DNA from: Legionellales bacterium
Lineage (GTDB): Bacteria; Pseudomonadota; Gammaproteobacteria; Legionellales; Legionellaceae
NCBI GenBank assembly: GCA_027449905.1
Contig: DAIDKT010000111.1
Span: forward strand, 1 to 37,380
Length of the DNA stretch: 37,380 bases
Direction of reading: 5' to 3'
The notes under the pieces were generated by a model. It worked only from the letters and a program-made list of their open reading frames with translations, did no database searches and was not told where the DNA came from. Each line of letters begins with the position of its first letter. The first letter of the stretch is position 1. Below, in pieces: positions 7,486 to 17,514 of the stretch. Made by a program: the position numbers and the translations under genes.

Positions 7486-8883
7486 ATGATCCCCATCGTT
7501 GCTTTGGTTGGCCGACCCAATGTCGGAAAGTCTACTTTATTTAATCGTATCACACGAACTCAAAATGCATTGGTTGCTGATTTCCCAGGATTGACGCGTG
7601 ACAGGCAATATGGTGATGCGTCTTTTAATCATTGCCCATTTATTGTGGTTGATACCGGCGGTATTGGGGTTGATGATCAAGCGGTCGATGCCTTGATGTC
7701 TAAACAGTCTGAGTTTGCTTTAGATGAAGCAGATGTCGTGTTTTTCATCGTCGATGCACGATCCCAATTGACTGCAGTTGATGGCGAAATCGCCAAGCGC
7801 CTTAGAAAATTAGGAAAACGCGTATTTTTGGTGGTGAATAAAATTGATGGCTTACCTGATGACACAGCAACTGCTGATTTTCAAAAATTAGGTTTTGCAA
7901 ATGTATATCCTGTATCAGCGACCCATGGCAGAGGCATTGATGTATTGTTAGAGGCCATGATCGACCAATTTCCTGAGAAAACCGAAATCACGTCGGATCC
8001 AGAAGATGCTAAACGAATCAAGATAGCCTTTGCTGGTCGTCCCAATGTTGGTAAATCGACTTTGATTAACCGCATGCTCGGTGAAGAGCGCGTCGTTGTT
8101 TATGACTTGCCCGGAACTACCCGAGACAGTATTTCTATTCCTTTTGAGCGTGATGGTCAGTTATATACGCTGATAGACACAGCCGGTGTTCGACGGCGCT
8201 CTCGTATCAATGAAAAAATTGAAAAATTTTCGGTGATTAAAACATTACAATCGATCAAAGAATCAAATGTTTGTCTCATGCTTATCGATGCAAAGGAGGG
8301 TTTAACCGAACAAGACATGCATTTACTTGCGTATATTATCGAGTCTGGTAAGGCCTTGGTTGTGGTAGTTAATAAATGGGATGGGTTGGATTCGGAGTCT
8401 AAAGAAAGCATTCGCGAGACCCTCGAGCGTCGTTTACAGTTTGTCAATTTTGCTCAATTTCGATTTATTTCTGCTTTACATGGAAGTGGTGTCGGGGCCT
8501 TATTTAAAGATATCAATCAAGCGTACCAATCAGCGAATTTGGATCTCTCCACGCCTAAGTTAACCCGTATTTTGCAGGATTTGACAACCCAACATACTCC
8601 CCCGCTTGTGAATGGACGTAGAATTAAATTGCGATATGCTCACGCGGGCGGACACAATCCACCAGTGATAGTTATCCATGGCAATCAGCTCGATTCATTG
8701 CCGGCCAGTTATAAACGTTATTTGAATAAAGGCTTCACAGAACATTTAAATTTGGTTGGCACCCCGCTAAAACTTGAATTGAAAACGAGTAAAAATCCAT
8801 ATAAAGGTAAAAAAAATAAATTAACCGACCGTCAAATTAAGCATAGACAACGCTTATTAAAACGGGTAAAACGTAGGGGTTAG
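7486..8883 (+). CDS. der: Ribosome biogenesis GTPase Der (EngA)
   Basis: This 465-residue protein has two GTPase domains in tandem and a C-terminal KH-like domain, the hallmark of Der, which is needed for maturation of the 50S subunit. Walker A (G1) motifs GRPNVGKS occur at 9-16 and 184-191. DTGG and DTAG (231-234) are the G3 motifs, and NKID (118-121) and NKWD (296-299) the G4 motifs. The KH domain spans about 345-440 and is followed by a basic tail ([20 protein letters not shown]). The frame is open from 7447, but the ATG at 7486 gives the standard N-terminus [12 protein letters not shown]. Short GAG-containing sequence precedes it. Confidence 0.97.
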   Translation: MIPIVALVGRPNVGKSTLFNRITRTQNALVADFPGLTRDRQYGDASFNHCPFIVVDTGGIGVDDQAVDALMSKQSEFALDEADVVFFIVDARSQLTAVDGEIAKRLRKLGKRVFLVVNKIDGLPDDTATADFQKLGFANVYPVSATHGRGIDVLLEAMIDQFPEKTEITSDPEDAKRIKIAFAGRPNVGKSTLINRMLGEERVVVYDLPGTTRDSISIPFERDGQLYTLIDTAGVRRRSRINEKIEKFSVIKTLQSIKESNVCLMLIDAKEGLTEQDMHLLAYIIESGKALVVVVNKWDGLDSESKESIRETLERRLQFVNFAQFRFISALHGSGVGALFKDINQAYQSANLDLSTPKLTRILQDLTTQHTPPLVNGRRIKLRYAHAGGHNPPVIVIHGNQLDSLPASYKRYLNKGFTEHLNLVGTPLKLELKTSKNPYKGKKNKLTDRQIKHRQRLLKRVKRRG

Positions 8884-8904
8884 GTCTTTAAAGGAAAGGC
8901 GCTA

Positions 8905-8921
8905 CGGAGTAAGTATTTACC
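8905..8921 (+). repeat. Palindromic intergenic motif, copy B (upstream of the RND operon)
   Basis: CGGAGTAAGTATTTACC has the palindromic core GTAAGTATTTAC (one central mismatch) and lies 21 bases before the ATG of the RND adaptor gene. It matches copy A in 15 of 17 positions. Confidence 0.5.
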
Positions 8922-8942
8922 TGAAAACAAGGATTCGTTTTT

Positions 8943-10256
8943 ATGAAATTACCCGCAAGTGTTCGTGGTAAATATGATAATTTACCTCACAATCAACAAA
9001 AAATAGTTGTCTGGCTGGGTATTTTTTTGGTATGCGTCGGTATCTATTTCTTTTTACGTGCGTGCTACCAAGCGTGGTTTGCGCCGCTTAATCCACCGAT
9101 TTTACCGTTATTTGTTCGCCAAGGTCAAAACATTCAAATTCCAGCCGGGTCAGCATTGCGCGCCGCCATGGAATTGCGGACAGTGAAATCCGTTTCAAAA
9201 CCCCACCTTGTTTCTTTTCCCGGATCAATTGAGGCAGATCCTTCAGCCGTTGCAAATATATTACCACCTGCGGCTGGGCGTTTGTTGTCTATGAAGGTTA
9301 AATGGGGTGAATATGTTCAAAAAAACCAGATTATTGCCGAAATTGGTTCGAATGATTTGGCACAGGCGCATGCGGATTATCAAGTAGCAACCAGCAGGGT
9401 TCAATTAACCTCGAATATCTTAACACGCGCGCAAGCGGTTTTTCGTGTGGGTGGGAATTCTTTCCAAGATGTTCAGCAGGCAGAAAATGATTACCTGATA
9501 GCTAAAACAGAGGAAAAACGGATAAAAGAGAGATTGAAGTTGCTCGGAGGATTGGATACTCAATCTGCAGAGGAAACATGTTCAGTGAAATTGCTCAAGG
9601 ACAAACATCCTAATCCAACGAAGGTGCGATCTGGTCCAGCTGGAGAAACCGCGAAAAATCTCTCGCAGTCTTGCGAGCGAGCGATTGCACAGCGTCCTGA
9701 TAATATCTTAAAAATTCGCTCGCCTATTAGTGGACAAGTGATTAACATCAATTATGGTACTGGCACCTTTATCAATGATCCCACGTCGATTTTAATGACG
9801 GTCATCAATATTAAAAAAGTTTGGGTGACAGCCAACATCCCAGAAAATTTGATTGGCTATATCAAACCTGGTCAATTGGTTGATATATATTTGCCCGCTT
9901 ATCCAGAGCAAGTTTCGCATGGAAAAGTAGGTTTTTTAAACGCAGTGATGGATCCCGATACGCGTACCAATAAAACGCGAATTGATATTTTAAACTTGGG
10001 TCGTGAGCTCCTGCCAAATATGTTTGCCACGGTGCAAATCCAAGTACCACAACCCAAAAAAGTGATGATCCCGATTTCTTCTATACTCATGCAAAATGAA
10101 ACAACCTCTGTGTTTGTTGAGAAAACCCCGTGGGTTTGTGAACGACGAACGGTGCAGTTGGGTCTTGAAGATGGACAAGAGGTTCGTGTGCTCTCTGGTT
10201 TAAAACCGGGCGAGCGCATTGTGGTGTCTGGCGGGGTTTTTATTAATGATAAATAA
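8943..10256 (+). CDS. RND efflux periplasmic adaptor (membrane fusion protein), CzcB/CusB type
   Basis: This 437-residue protein would bridge the inner-membrane RND pump and the outer-membrane channel encoded next to it. A membrane anchor lies at about 23-42. The barrel-sandwich (lipoyl-like) halves are at about 105-130 (PAAGRLLSMKVKWGEYVQ) and 243-275 (KIRSPISGQVININYGTG), separated by a long alpha-helical hairpin. The beta-barrel and membrane-proximal domains follow (VWVTANIPENLIGYIKPGQ, LKPGERIVVSGG). An unusual Lys/Pro-rich, Cys-flanked linker sits at about 212-240. The permease start lies inside the last codons (11-base overlap). The substrate is not shown by the sequence; the partner suggests divalent metals. 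Confidence 0.92.
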   Translation: MKLPASVRGKYDNLPHNQQKIVVWLGIFLVCVGIYFFLRACYQAWFAPLNPPILPLFVRQGQNIQIPAGSALRAAMELRTVKSVSKPHLVSFPGSIEADPSAVANILPPAAGRLLSMKVKWGEYVQKNQIIAEIGSNDLAQAHADYQVATSRVQLTSNILTRAQAVFRVGGNSFQDVQQAENDYLIAKTEEKRIKERLKLLGGLDTQSAEETCSVKLLKDKHPNPTKVRSGPAGETAKNLSQSCERAIAQRPDNILKIRSPISGQVININYGTGTFINDPTSILMTVINIKKVWVTANIPENLIGYIKPGQLVDIYLPAYPEQVSHGKVGFLNAVMDPDTRTNKTRIDILNLGRELLPNMFATVQIQVPQPKKVMIPISSILMQNETTSVFVEKTPWVCERRTVQLGLEDGQEVRVLSGLKPGERIVVSGGVFINDK

Positions 10257-13200
10257 GTTAATAGAAATTTGTTGCTACCGACGCCATCTTGTTTGGGTTT
10301 TCGCGATAGCGTTTGCTGTTCATGGTTATTTTGCTTGCACTCACATGAAGATTGAAGCCTATCCAGAATTAAGCGACGTGACGGTTCAAGTCACGACTCA
10401 GGTACCTGGCCTTGCCGCAGAAGAGATTGAAAAGCAAATTACCGTTCCTTTAGAACGAGCGTTAGTTGGTCTACCCGATTTATTTGTGATGCGTTCAAGC
10501 AGTACATTTGCTCTGTCTTTAATTACTATGGTGTTTAATAGTAAAGCAGAAGATTATATGACCCGAGAACAAGTCAGAAATCGGATGAGCGAAGCCATAT
10601 TACCTGCGGGTATTCAACCCTCGACTGACCCACTAACCGGGAGCGGTGGCGAAATTTATCGTTATACCTTGGAGTCGAATACCAAAACATTGATGGAGTT
10701 ATCAGAAATACAGCGTTGGATTGTGATTCCAACCCTTAAGCGAGTTCCTGGAATCGTTGATATTAATAATTTTGGTGGTTTTGTGAAGGAGTTTCAATTA
10801 CAGGCTTATCCGGCGCAAATGCAAAAGTACAATGTATCGTTAAACGATATTATCAATGCTATCAATAGTAACACGAGCAATGCGGGTGGCGGTCGCGCCA
10901 CACGTGGTGAGCAAAGTTATATTGTCCGCGGAATAGGGCAAATTCATAGTCTACAAGATTTAGGTTCGGTGGTTGTGAAGCAAGTCAATGGGGTGCCCAT
11001 CCGTGTACGTGATCTTGGGCGATTGCAGTTTGGTCATCAAGAGCGAGAGGGTTTTTTAGGAAAAAATCATAATCCTGATACGATTGAAGGGATTGTGCAA
11101 ATGCGTAAATATGAAAATCCTTCTAAAGTTCTGGAAAGTTTGCATGCCTCGGTGAACCAACTCCAAGCAGATCTAAATCCGTTGGGTGTCAAAATTGTAC
11201 CTTATATCGATCGCGATGATTTAGTCCAGTTGACAATTCATAAAGTCACCCACACCGTGATTGATGGGATTGCACTGGTCTTTATTGTGTTGATTTTGTT
11301 TTTAGGCAGTCCACGAAGTGCGTTGGTGGTTGCCATCGCCATCCCGATTGCTCTGATCAGCGTTTTTATCATGATGCATCTCACCGAGATGCCGGCTAAT
11401 TTATTTTCGTTAGGAGCCATTGATTTTGGTGTGATTGTTGACGGGTCGATTGTGGTTATGGAGGCTATTCTTAGACATCGAGAAGAGCATCCTCAAGCGA
11501 TGCTGTCAATCGAAGAGGTGTTGGCCGCAACGCGCCAAGTTGCCAAACCTATTTTTTTCGCAACATTAATTATTATCTCAGCTTATATGCCGTTATTTGC
11601 TTTTGAACGCGCTGAAGGGAGATTATTCAAGCCCATGGCATTTACGGTGTCTTATGCATTAATTGGTGCGCTGATTTGTTCGATTACCTTGATTCCTGGT
11701 TTGGCGTATACCGCATTACGAAAACCACGAACCGTATTCAAAAATCGAGTACTGTTGGCGATCACCGTACGCTATCAAAGCCTATTGGAACGATTGTTGC
11801 AACGCCCTGCGATCGCTTACCTGGCTGGTATTTTTGTCATCCTGTTCGTGGTGATCCTCGGGATGACAGCGGGGCGCGAATTCTTACCTGAGCTGGATGA
11901 AGGATCTCTGTGGTTGCAAGTGGAAATGCCGACCGGGCTATCATTAGAAAAGGCAAATGAGATGGCAGCAACACTGCGGACAACCTTACTAGCATATCCG
12001 GAGGTTTCATATGTGGTAACCCAATTAGGGCGAAGTGATCAGGGGACGGACCCTTGGACTCCTTCTCATATGGAAGTACCTGTTGGTTTAAAACCTTATT
12101 CTCAATGGCCTGGTGGAGAAACAAAGTCACAGTTTGTCTCTAAACTGCGCGATAAATTTCAACAAATGCCCGGTTTTACCATAGGGATTAGTCAGCCAAT
12201 TATTGATAACGTCAATGATTTAATTGGTGGTTCACATAGTCCGCTTGCATTGCGGGTTTATGGGGAAGATTTGACTCAATGTCGTCGTATAGGAAAGAAA
12301 ATTGTCGGTGTTTTGAAAAAAGTGCGTGGCACGGCAACGGCTTCGATCTTTCAACTCCCACCTGTGCCACAACTGGTGGCAACCGCTGATCGTGACAAGA
12401 TGGCGAGATATGGGATCAATATCGCAGATTTCACAAATTTGATTGCAACGGGGTTGGGTGGATTACCAGCTACTTTGGTTTACGTGGATAATCGAATGTA
12501 CAATGTTACCGTTCGCTTTCCAATTCAAAGTAAAAGTAGCATTGAAGCATTAGGTAATTTATTTTTGCCAAGTTCCACCGGCGCACGCGTCTATCTTTCA
12601 CAAATCGCCGATATTCGTTATCAAACCGGAGAGAGTAATATTTCACGTGAAGGAAGTAAACGTCAAATCACCATCCGTTTGGATACTCAGGGCCGAGATT
12701 TAACGTCTTATTTGGAAGAGGCACAACAACGTATTGAGCAAGAGGTTCATTTTGATAAGACCTTGTATCGACTCGAGTGGGCCGGACAATTTGAGAGTCA
12801 AAAACGAGCACAAAAACGTTTGGGCTTTATCTTAATGCTGATGTTGGTGATGATGTCCGCTTTGTTATTTATGCAATTCCAGCGAATACGGCTCGTGGTT
12901 TTGGTACTGGGCATTCTACCAATGGCTACGTTCGGTGGTTTAGTCACGATGCATCTCACCGGTCAAACTTTCAATGTGGCCACCGCGGTTGGTTTTATCG
13001 CTTTGTTTGGGGTTGCTGTACAAAACGGTATCATCATGGTGGCGAATATTCAACGAGTTCGTGAGTTTAGTCCTGGTTTGCGCGAGGCCGTGATCAATGG
13101 TGCAACTGAGCGATTAAGACCAGTCTTAATGACGGCAACGGTTGCTTCTTTTGGCATGTTACCTGCGGCAATGGCAACCGGGGTGGGCACGGATGTGCAG

Positions 13201-13341
13201 CGAGGATTGGCCACGATCATTGTTGGGGGATTGTTTTTTGCCACGTTACTTACTTTGTTCATATTACCGACTTATTATTTTTCAATTGAGCGACTGTGCG
13301 AGAAAGATGACCGGTTATTCCATTGGAGACGAAAGTCATGA
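10246..13341 (+). CDS. RND efflux permease, heavy-metal (CzcA/CusA) type
   Basis: This 1031-residue inner-membrane proton antiporter has the usual 12 membrane helices and two large periplasmic loops. The signature of heavy-metal RND pumps is present in helix 4 as AIDFGVIVDGSIVVME; Asp393, Asp399 and Glu406 fit the three acidic residues known to matter for proton and cation movement in CzcA. N- and C-halves show the family repeat (ITVPLERALVGLP; TAVGFIALFGVAVQNGIIMV; ATERLRPVLMTA). The ATG at 10246 overlaps the adaptor stop by 11 bases, and the gene ends in an ATGA overlap with the outer-membrane factor. The family assignment is strong; the actual substrate (Co/Zn/Cd, Cu/Ag or other) is not determined. 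Confidence 0.93.
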   Translation: MINKLIEICCYRRHLVWVFAIAFAVHGYFACTHMKIEAYPELSDVTVQVTTQVPGLAAEEIEKQITVPLERALVGLPDLFVMRSSSTFALSLITMVFNSKAEDYMTREQVRNRMSEAILPAGIQPSTDPLTGSGGEIYRYTLESNTKTLMELSEIQRWIVIPTLKRVPGIVDINNFGGFVKEFQLQAYPAQMQKYNVSLNDIINAINSNTSNAGGGRATRGEQSYIVRGIGQIHSLQDLGSVVVKQVNGVPIRVRDLGRLQFGHQEREGFLGKNHNPDTIEGIVQMRKYENPSKVLESLHASVNQLQADLNPLGVKIVPYIDRDDLVQLTIHKVTHTVIDGIALVFIVLILFLGSPRSALVVAIAIPIALISVFIMMHLTEMPANLFSLGAIDFGVIVDGSIVVMEAILRHREEHPQAMLSIEEVLAATRQVAKPIFFATLIIISAYMPLFAFERAEGRLFKPMAFTVSYALIGALICSITLIPGLAYTALRKPRTVFKNRVLLAITVRYQSLLERLLQRPAIAYLAGIFVILFVVILGMTAGREFLPELDEGSLWLQVEMPTGLSLEKANEMAATLRTTLLAYPEVSYVVTQLGRSDQGTDPWTPSHMEVPVGLKPYSQWPGGETKSQFVSKLRDKFQQMPGFTIGISQPIIDNVNDLIGGSHSPLALRVYGEDLTQCRRIGKKIVGVLKKVRGTATASIFQLPPVPQLVATADRDKMARYGINIADFTNLIATGLGGLPATLVYVDNRMYNVTVRFPIQSKSSIEALGNLFLPSSTGARVYLSQIADIRYQTGESNISREGSKRQITIRLDTQGRDLTSYLEEAQQRIEQEVHFDKTLYRLEWAGQFESQKRAQKRLGFILMLMLVMMSALLFMQFQRIRLVVLVLGILPMATFGGLVTMHLTGQTFNVATAVGFIALFGVAVQNGIIMVANIQRVREFSPGLREAVINGATERLRPVLMTATVASFGMLPAAMATGVGTDVQRGLATIIVGGLFFATLLTLFILPTYYFSIERLCEKDDRLFHWRRKS

Positions 13342-14834
13342 ATAAAACTCGGTTAGTGCTCATGGTTTCGTTACTGGCATCATGTGCTCTGGGGCCTAAC
13401 TTTCATCATCCAGCACCGCCGCCTGTTACACGCTACACTGAAAAGCCAATGCCTCGTGCCACCGTGTCAGCGAAGACATTGGCTGGAAACACACAATATT
13501 TGAAAATAGGTCAAGAGATCTCACTAAAATGGTGGACCGTATTTAAATCACCCGCCTTGAATCAATTGATTAAAGATTCAATTCAAGGTAATCCAGATAT
13601 TGAAGCAGCCAGTGCGAGCTTAAAGATAGCGCATGAGAATATGCTCGTCCAAAAGACAGCACTGCTGCCTTTGGTAACGGGTAATTACAATCCATCTCGA
13701 CAGCTTACCGCAGGTACTTTAGCAAGTAATGTCATGTCCAATGCGTTTTTGTATACATTAAACACAACAAGCTTGAGTATTTCTTATATGCCTGATGTCT
13801 TGGGATTCACCAGACGAACAATAGAGTCCGCTCGAGCCCAAGAAGAAATCGCTTTTTTCCAAAGAGAGGCTGTTTATTTAACGTTGACATCTAATGTGGT
13901 TTTGGCAGCGATTCAAGAAGCGTTTTTAAGAGCACAGATTCAAATTACTCGGCGCATGATTCATCTCGCAAAAACTTTTTTGCACACCATGCAGCAACAG
14001 AAAAGCTTTGGGGCCATCAGCGAAAGCAGTGTCTTGGCCCAGGCTGCTTATCTTGCCCAAATAGAAGCCCAACTTCCCCCATTACAAATGTTATTGGCTC
14101 AGCAACATGATCTCATTGCGAGTCTTCGTGGTTCATTTCCAAGTGAGTCGAGACCGCAGAAATTTGTTTTGACCGACTTTACCTTGCCAGCGGTCTTGCC
14201 AGTCAAATTACCCGCTCAACTGGTTGCACAACGCCCAGATGTGCGAGCCGCTGAAGCACAAATGCATGTTGCAAGTGCTCAAATTGGGGTGGCCATTGCG
14301 AATCGATTCCCGAATATCGTGTTATCAGGTAATGGGGGCTTTATCCCTGTTGACTTTAATATCAACAGTATTCCCGCTACTTTGCCTATTTTACCATCAG
14401 GTTCAACATTTTTTTGGGGTATAGCTGGTAATTTAGCCGGGACTATTTTTGATGCGGGTTCTTTACTTCATCAACAGCGTGCGGCTCAAGCAGCTTATCG
14501 CTTGGCGGTGATGCAATACAAGCGCGTTGTTCTCAATGCGTTTCAGAATGTTGCTGATGCGCTTAAAGCCATTCAATATGATGCAAAGACGTTAAAATTA
14601 GCGGTTGCCCAGGAGCAAGCATCGAAAAAAAGTTGGATAATTGTGAAGCAAAATCTTAAATTAGGGCGGGCGAGTTATTTGGATGTTTTGAATGCAGAGA
14701 AAACTTATCAGTTAGCATTGGCAACGGTTCTTCAAAATCAAGCCAATCGTTTTAACGATACGGTAGCTTTATTTCAGGCCCTGGGTGGTGGCTGGAGGTG
14801 CTACGATGTTTCTTCGTCGAAATCTGAAATGTAA
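13338..14834 (+). CDS. RND outer-membrane factor lipoprotein (NodT/TolC family)
   Basis: This 498-residue lipoprotein forms the outer-membrane channel of the efflux system. A signal peptide ends in the lipobox LASC (Cys16). The body has two OEP repeats of coiled helices and barrel strands, with the family markers WWTVFKSPALNQLIKDS, NPDIEAA, QLVAQRPDVRAAEAQM and NRFPNIVLSG. The start ATG at 13338 overlaps the permease stop (ATGA), and a GGAG lies upstream; an in-frame TTG at 13323 is less likely. The CzcB-CzcA-CzcC-type order here is adaptor, permease, channel. It converges with the protease gene on the other strand, separated by only 21 bases with no clear terminator. Confidence 0.92.
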   Translation: MNKTRLVLMVSLLASCALGPNFHHPAPPPVTRYTEKPMPRATVSAKTLAGNTQYLKIGQEISLKWWTVFKSPALNQLIKDSIQGNPDIEAASASLKIAHENMLVQKTALLPLVTGNYNPSRQLTAGTLASNVMSNAFLYTLNTTSLSISYMPDVLGFTRRTIESARAQEEIAFFQREAVYLTLTSNVVLAAIQEAFLRAQIQITRRMIHLAKTFLHTMQQQKSFGAISESSVLAQAAYLAQIEAQLPPLQMLLAQQHDLIASLRGSFPSESRPQKFVLTDFTLPAVLPVKLPAQLVAQRPDVRAAEAQMHVASAQIGVAIANRFPNIVLSGNGGFIPVDFNINSIPATLPILPSGSTFFWGIAGNLAGTIFDAGSLLHQQRAAQAAYRLAVMQYKRVVLNAFQNVADALKAIQYDAKTLKLAVAQEQASKKSWIIVKQNLKLGRASYLDVLNAEKTYQLALATVLQNQANRFNDTVALFQALGGGWRCYDVSSSKSEM

Positions 14835-14855
14835 ACAGACCCTCAAGAAGTCGGC

Positions 14856-16328
14856 TTAATTTGCCAAATTTGATTTGATCTCGTCCATTTTTGCGCTAAT
14901 TTTGGCTTTTAATATGTGATCGTTTTTTTGGTAAGTTTGAGCTGTTTTGAGTTTGCGTAAGGCTTCTCGCAATTCCCCTTGTAATAAATGACACTCTGCC
15001 AACGTAAAGTAGGCATAACCATTATCGTGGTTGGCTGCTTGCGCTTTGGCTAAAGCGTTACATAGGGGGAGATCGTGTTTAAAGGTCCGTCGCCCTTTCA
15101 ATAACAGATTAGCTGCTTGGCCAGGTTGATTGGCGTCAAGCAGTGCATCGCCATATTCCATCAGTACGGCATAATTATCGGGGAAGTTATGTTGCAACTC
15201 GCTGAGTCGGGTCACCGCATTGTTTGAACGTCGACTTGCTTCATCTGCATTGGCCATGGCAATTGCATAAAAAATATTATTCGGGTTTTGTTCTATTAAT
15301 GGGTTTAAGTGGCTGATGGCTTGTTGATTTTGATTTAGTTGTAATTGGGTCAACACATAACCATATTGACAAGCCGTGCTTGGGGTGCTTTTTGTACATT
15401 GATGGGCATAAAAGTCCAATAATTGTTTATCGTCTTTCGCGACTTCTATGCGGATTAATTCTTTGAATAACCGATAATCTAAGTTATCAATATAGGATTT
15501 ATGAGCCAAATGAACGCTGCGATTTTCCGCTTCAGCAATTCGCTCTTCATCTAACGGGTGGGTTCGTAAAATCGCAGGGACATTGTCCGTGTAATAATAC
15601 CGAGAGTTGAGTTGCATTTTTTTAAAAAAACCAGCCATACCCCGTGGATCTAAACCGGATTTAATCAGCATATCAATTCCAATGCTATCCGCCTCTTTCT
15701 CATTAGAACGCACATAGTTAATATTGTCTTGAGCAAAACCAGTCAATGATCCCATCAGCGCGCCACTGGCGAGGGTTGGATTAATCATGCCCAACGCCAT
15801 GGACGCGAGTAAGCTTGCTAACATGGGTATGCGCATTTGTTTTTGATGCTCTAACATCCGATACAAATGATGTTGACGGACGTGGGCCATTTCATGGGCC
15901 ATGACTGCGGCGAGTTCGCTTTCATTTTCTGTTGCAAGAATGAGCTGCGAATTTACGCCAATGTAACCACCTGGGCCAGCAAAAGCGTTGATTTCCTTAG
16001 AGTTGACTATAAAAAAAACTGGTTGGGCAATGTCGCCGTGTTCTGCTAATTGTTTTGCTAAATGGGTAATATATTCAACGGCCAATGGGTTTCGTATAAC
16101 CGAATCCGATTGATTTATTTGTTGGACAAATTCGCGCTCTAGTTGATCTAGTTCATCATTTGAGTATGCGGAATAGCTCTGAGTCAAACTAGGCAGAAAC
16201 AGTAAACCACCCAATAAAAAATAGCGACCGCGGGCAAAAAAGCGTAACAAGCTGGTCTTGAAACTAAAAAAAATCATCGTGGTGGGTGGACTGAAGCAAG
16301 CGATATGTTTCACGAAGCTTAACATCAT
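14856..16328 (-). CDS. bepA: M48 metalloprotease with TPR domain (BepA/YfgC-like)
   Basis: This 490-residue periplasmic zinc protease would degrade or help fold stalled outer-membrane proteins such as LptD, as BepA does in E. coli. A hydrophobic signal or anchor lies at about 36-53. The zinc motif HEMAH is at 145-149, and the third ligand is Glu212 in NEKEAD. The ERIAEAENR segment closes the peptidase domain, and about 170 residues of TPR-like helices follow. The start is uncertain. I chose the ATG at 16328 because AGAGGA lies six to seven bases upstream; another in-frame ATG is at 16277, which would give a more typical signal peptide but lacks a ribosome binding site. It is divergent from ribD with 94 bases between the starts. 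Confidence 0.88.
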   Translation of the reverse strand: MMLSFVKHIACFSPPTTMIFFSFKTSLLRFFARGRYFLLGGLLFLPSLTQSYSAYSNDELDQLEREFVQQINQSDSVIRNPLAVEYITHLAKQLAEHGDIAQPVFFIVNSKEINAFAGPGGYIGVNSQLILATENESELAAVMAHEMAHVRQHHLYRMLEHQKQMRIPMLASLLASMALGMINPTLASGALMGSLTGFAQDNINYVRSNEKEADSIGIDMLIKSGLDPRGMAGFFKKMQLNSRYYYTDNVPAILRTHPLDEERIAEAENRSVHLAHKSYIDNLDYRLFKELIRIEVAKDDKQLLDFYAHQCTKSTPSTACQYGYVLTQLQLNQNQQAISHLNPLIEQNPNNIFYAIAMANADEASRRSNNAVTRLSELQHNFPDNYAVLMEYGDALLDANQPGQAANLLLKGRRTFKHDLPLCNALAKAQAANHDNGYAYFTLAECHLLQGELREALRKLKTAQTYQKNDHILKAKISAKMDEIKSNLAN

Positions 16329-16422
16329 GCGTTTTCCTCTAATCTGCTCGCGCACCGTTACCCCCTATTCAAAAAATGAATTATTTGTTACACTTCGCAC
16401 GCTTACAATTTGCGGTTGTGCT

Positions 16423-17472
16423 ATGCATATACAATTTTTGCTTGCTGCTTTAAACCAAGCGATGCTTGGACGGGGTCGTTGTGCGCCTAATCCCAGTGTT
16501 GGCGCAGTAGCGGTTCAAAATAATGCTATTATAGCACAAGCTTGGCATCATGGCGCGGGTACACCCCATGCTGAGCAGTTATTATTAAATCAATTCCCTG
16601 AAAAAAGTCCAGATGTGACATTATACGTAACTTTAGAACCGTGTAATCATTGGGGCCGAACCCCGCCTTGCGTTGAATCAATTATTCAACATGGGATTCA
16701 ACGAGTGGTTTATGCGTACCAGGATCCTAACCCGATTGTTTCTTTTAATAAAACCCCGGATTTATTAAGAAATCAAGGGATAGATGTGGTACACTGGCCA
16801 CTGCCTGAAATCGATGAGTTTTATCGAAGTTATCGCCACTGGACTATAGAAAAAATGCCGTGGGTTACAGTGAAGATAGCACAAACGCTGGATGGGAAAA
16901 TAGCGGGTGCAGGGGGTGAACGAATTTTACTATCCAATGCAGGTTGCTCAGAGTTTACTCATTATCAGCGCTTGTATGCGGATGTTATTTTAACAACTGC
17001 TCGAACTGTTCACTTGGATGACCCTTTATTTAACGTGCGTTTGGTAGCAGATGAGCAACCAAAGCCTGTGGCAATCATTGATAGAGCCCTGACCCTAGAT
17101 TCAGCTGCTCATGTCTTTAAAAAAGCGAAACAGTGCCATGTTTATCATGATGATCGATTGATACCCGCTGTTCAATCAGACCGGATTCAGTATCATGGTG
17201 TTGCAGCCACCGAGCAAGGCTTAGATTTAGAATCGATTATTTGTCATTTAGGGAAGTTGGGGTATCATGACGTATTTGTCGAGGCCGGCGGTACGTTATT
17301 TAGTGCGTTGCACAAGGCACGATTGGTTAATCGAACGTATCTATATCTTGTACCCAGCGCATTGGGTCCTGAAGCGACACCTGCCTATTTGGAGCAAGAT
17401 GTATTGACCAAACCACATAAGGTTTCCTGGCAGGCAATGGACGATAATATGATTTTGAAGTTGGATTGGTAG
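16423..17472 (+). CDS. ribD: Bifunctional riboflavin deaminase/reductase RibD
   Basis: This 349-residue enzyme performs the second and third steps of riboflavin synthesis, deaminating and then reducing the pyrimidine made by GTP cyclohydrolase II. The deaminase half has the zinc motif HAE (49-51) and PCNHWGRTPPC with Cys74 and Cys83. The reductase half begins around 145 (WVTVKIAQTLDGKIAG) and includes VHLDDPLFNVRL and FVEAGGTLFSAL. The frame is open far upstream (from 16258), overlapping the divergent protease gene, but the ATG at 16423 gives the family N-terminus. The upstream DNA contains TACAAT at 16404-16409 as a possible -10. It starts the riboflavin cluster ribD-ribBA-ribH. Confidence 0.95.
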   Translation: MHIQFLLAALNQAMLGRGRCAPNPSVGAVAVQNNAIIAQAWHHGAGTPHAEQLLLNQFPEKSPDVTLYVTLEPCNHWGRTPPCVESIIQHGIQRVVYAYQDPNPIVSFNKTPDLLRNQGIDVVHWPLPEIDEFYRSYRHWTIEKMPWVTVKIAQTLDGKIAGAGGERILLSNAGCSEFTHYQRLYADVILTTARTVHLDDPLFNVRLVADEQPKPVAIIDRALTLDSAAHVFKKAKQCHVYHDDRLIPAVQSDRIQYHGVAATEQGLDLESIICHLGKLGYHDVFVEAGGTLFSALHKARLVNRTYLYLVPSALGPEATPAYLEQDVLTKPHKVSWQAMDDNMILKLDW

Positions 17473-17483
17473 ATTCTACTGTT

Positions 17484-17500
17484 CGGGGTAAGTAGTTACA
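17484..17500 (+). repeat. Palindromic intergenic motif, copy C (upstream of ribBA)
   Basis: CGGGGTAAGTAGTTACA contains GTAAGTAGTTAC, the same palindromic core as at 2598-2614 and 8905-8921 with one central difference. It lies 56 bases before the ribBA ATG. Confidence 0.45.
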
Positions 17501-17514
17501 ATAAATTTAACATA

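Noticed and set aside
16258..16422. Upstream extension of ribD (55 extra codons)
   Set aside because: The extension overlaps the divergent protease gene and has no homology to RibD; the family N-terminus begins at 16423.
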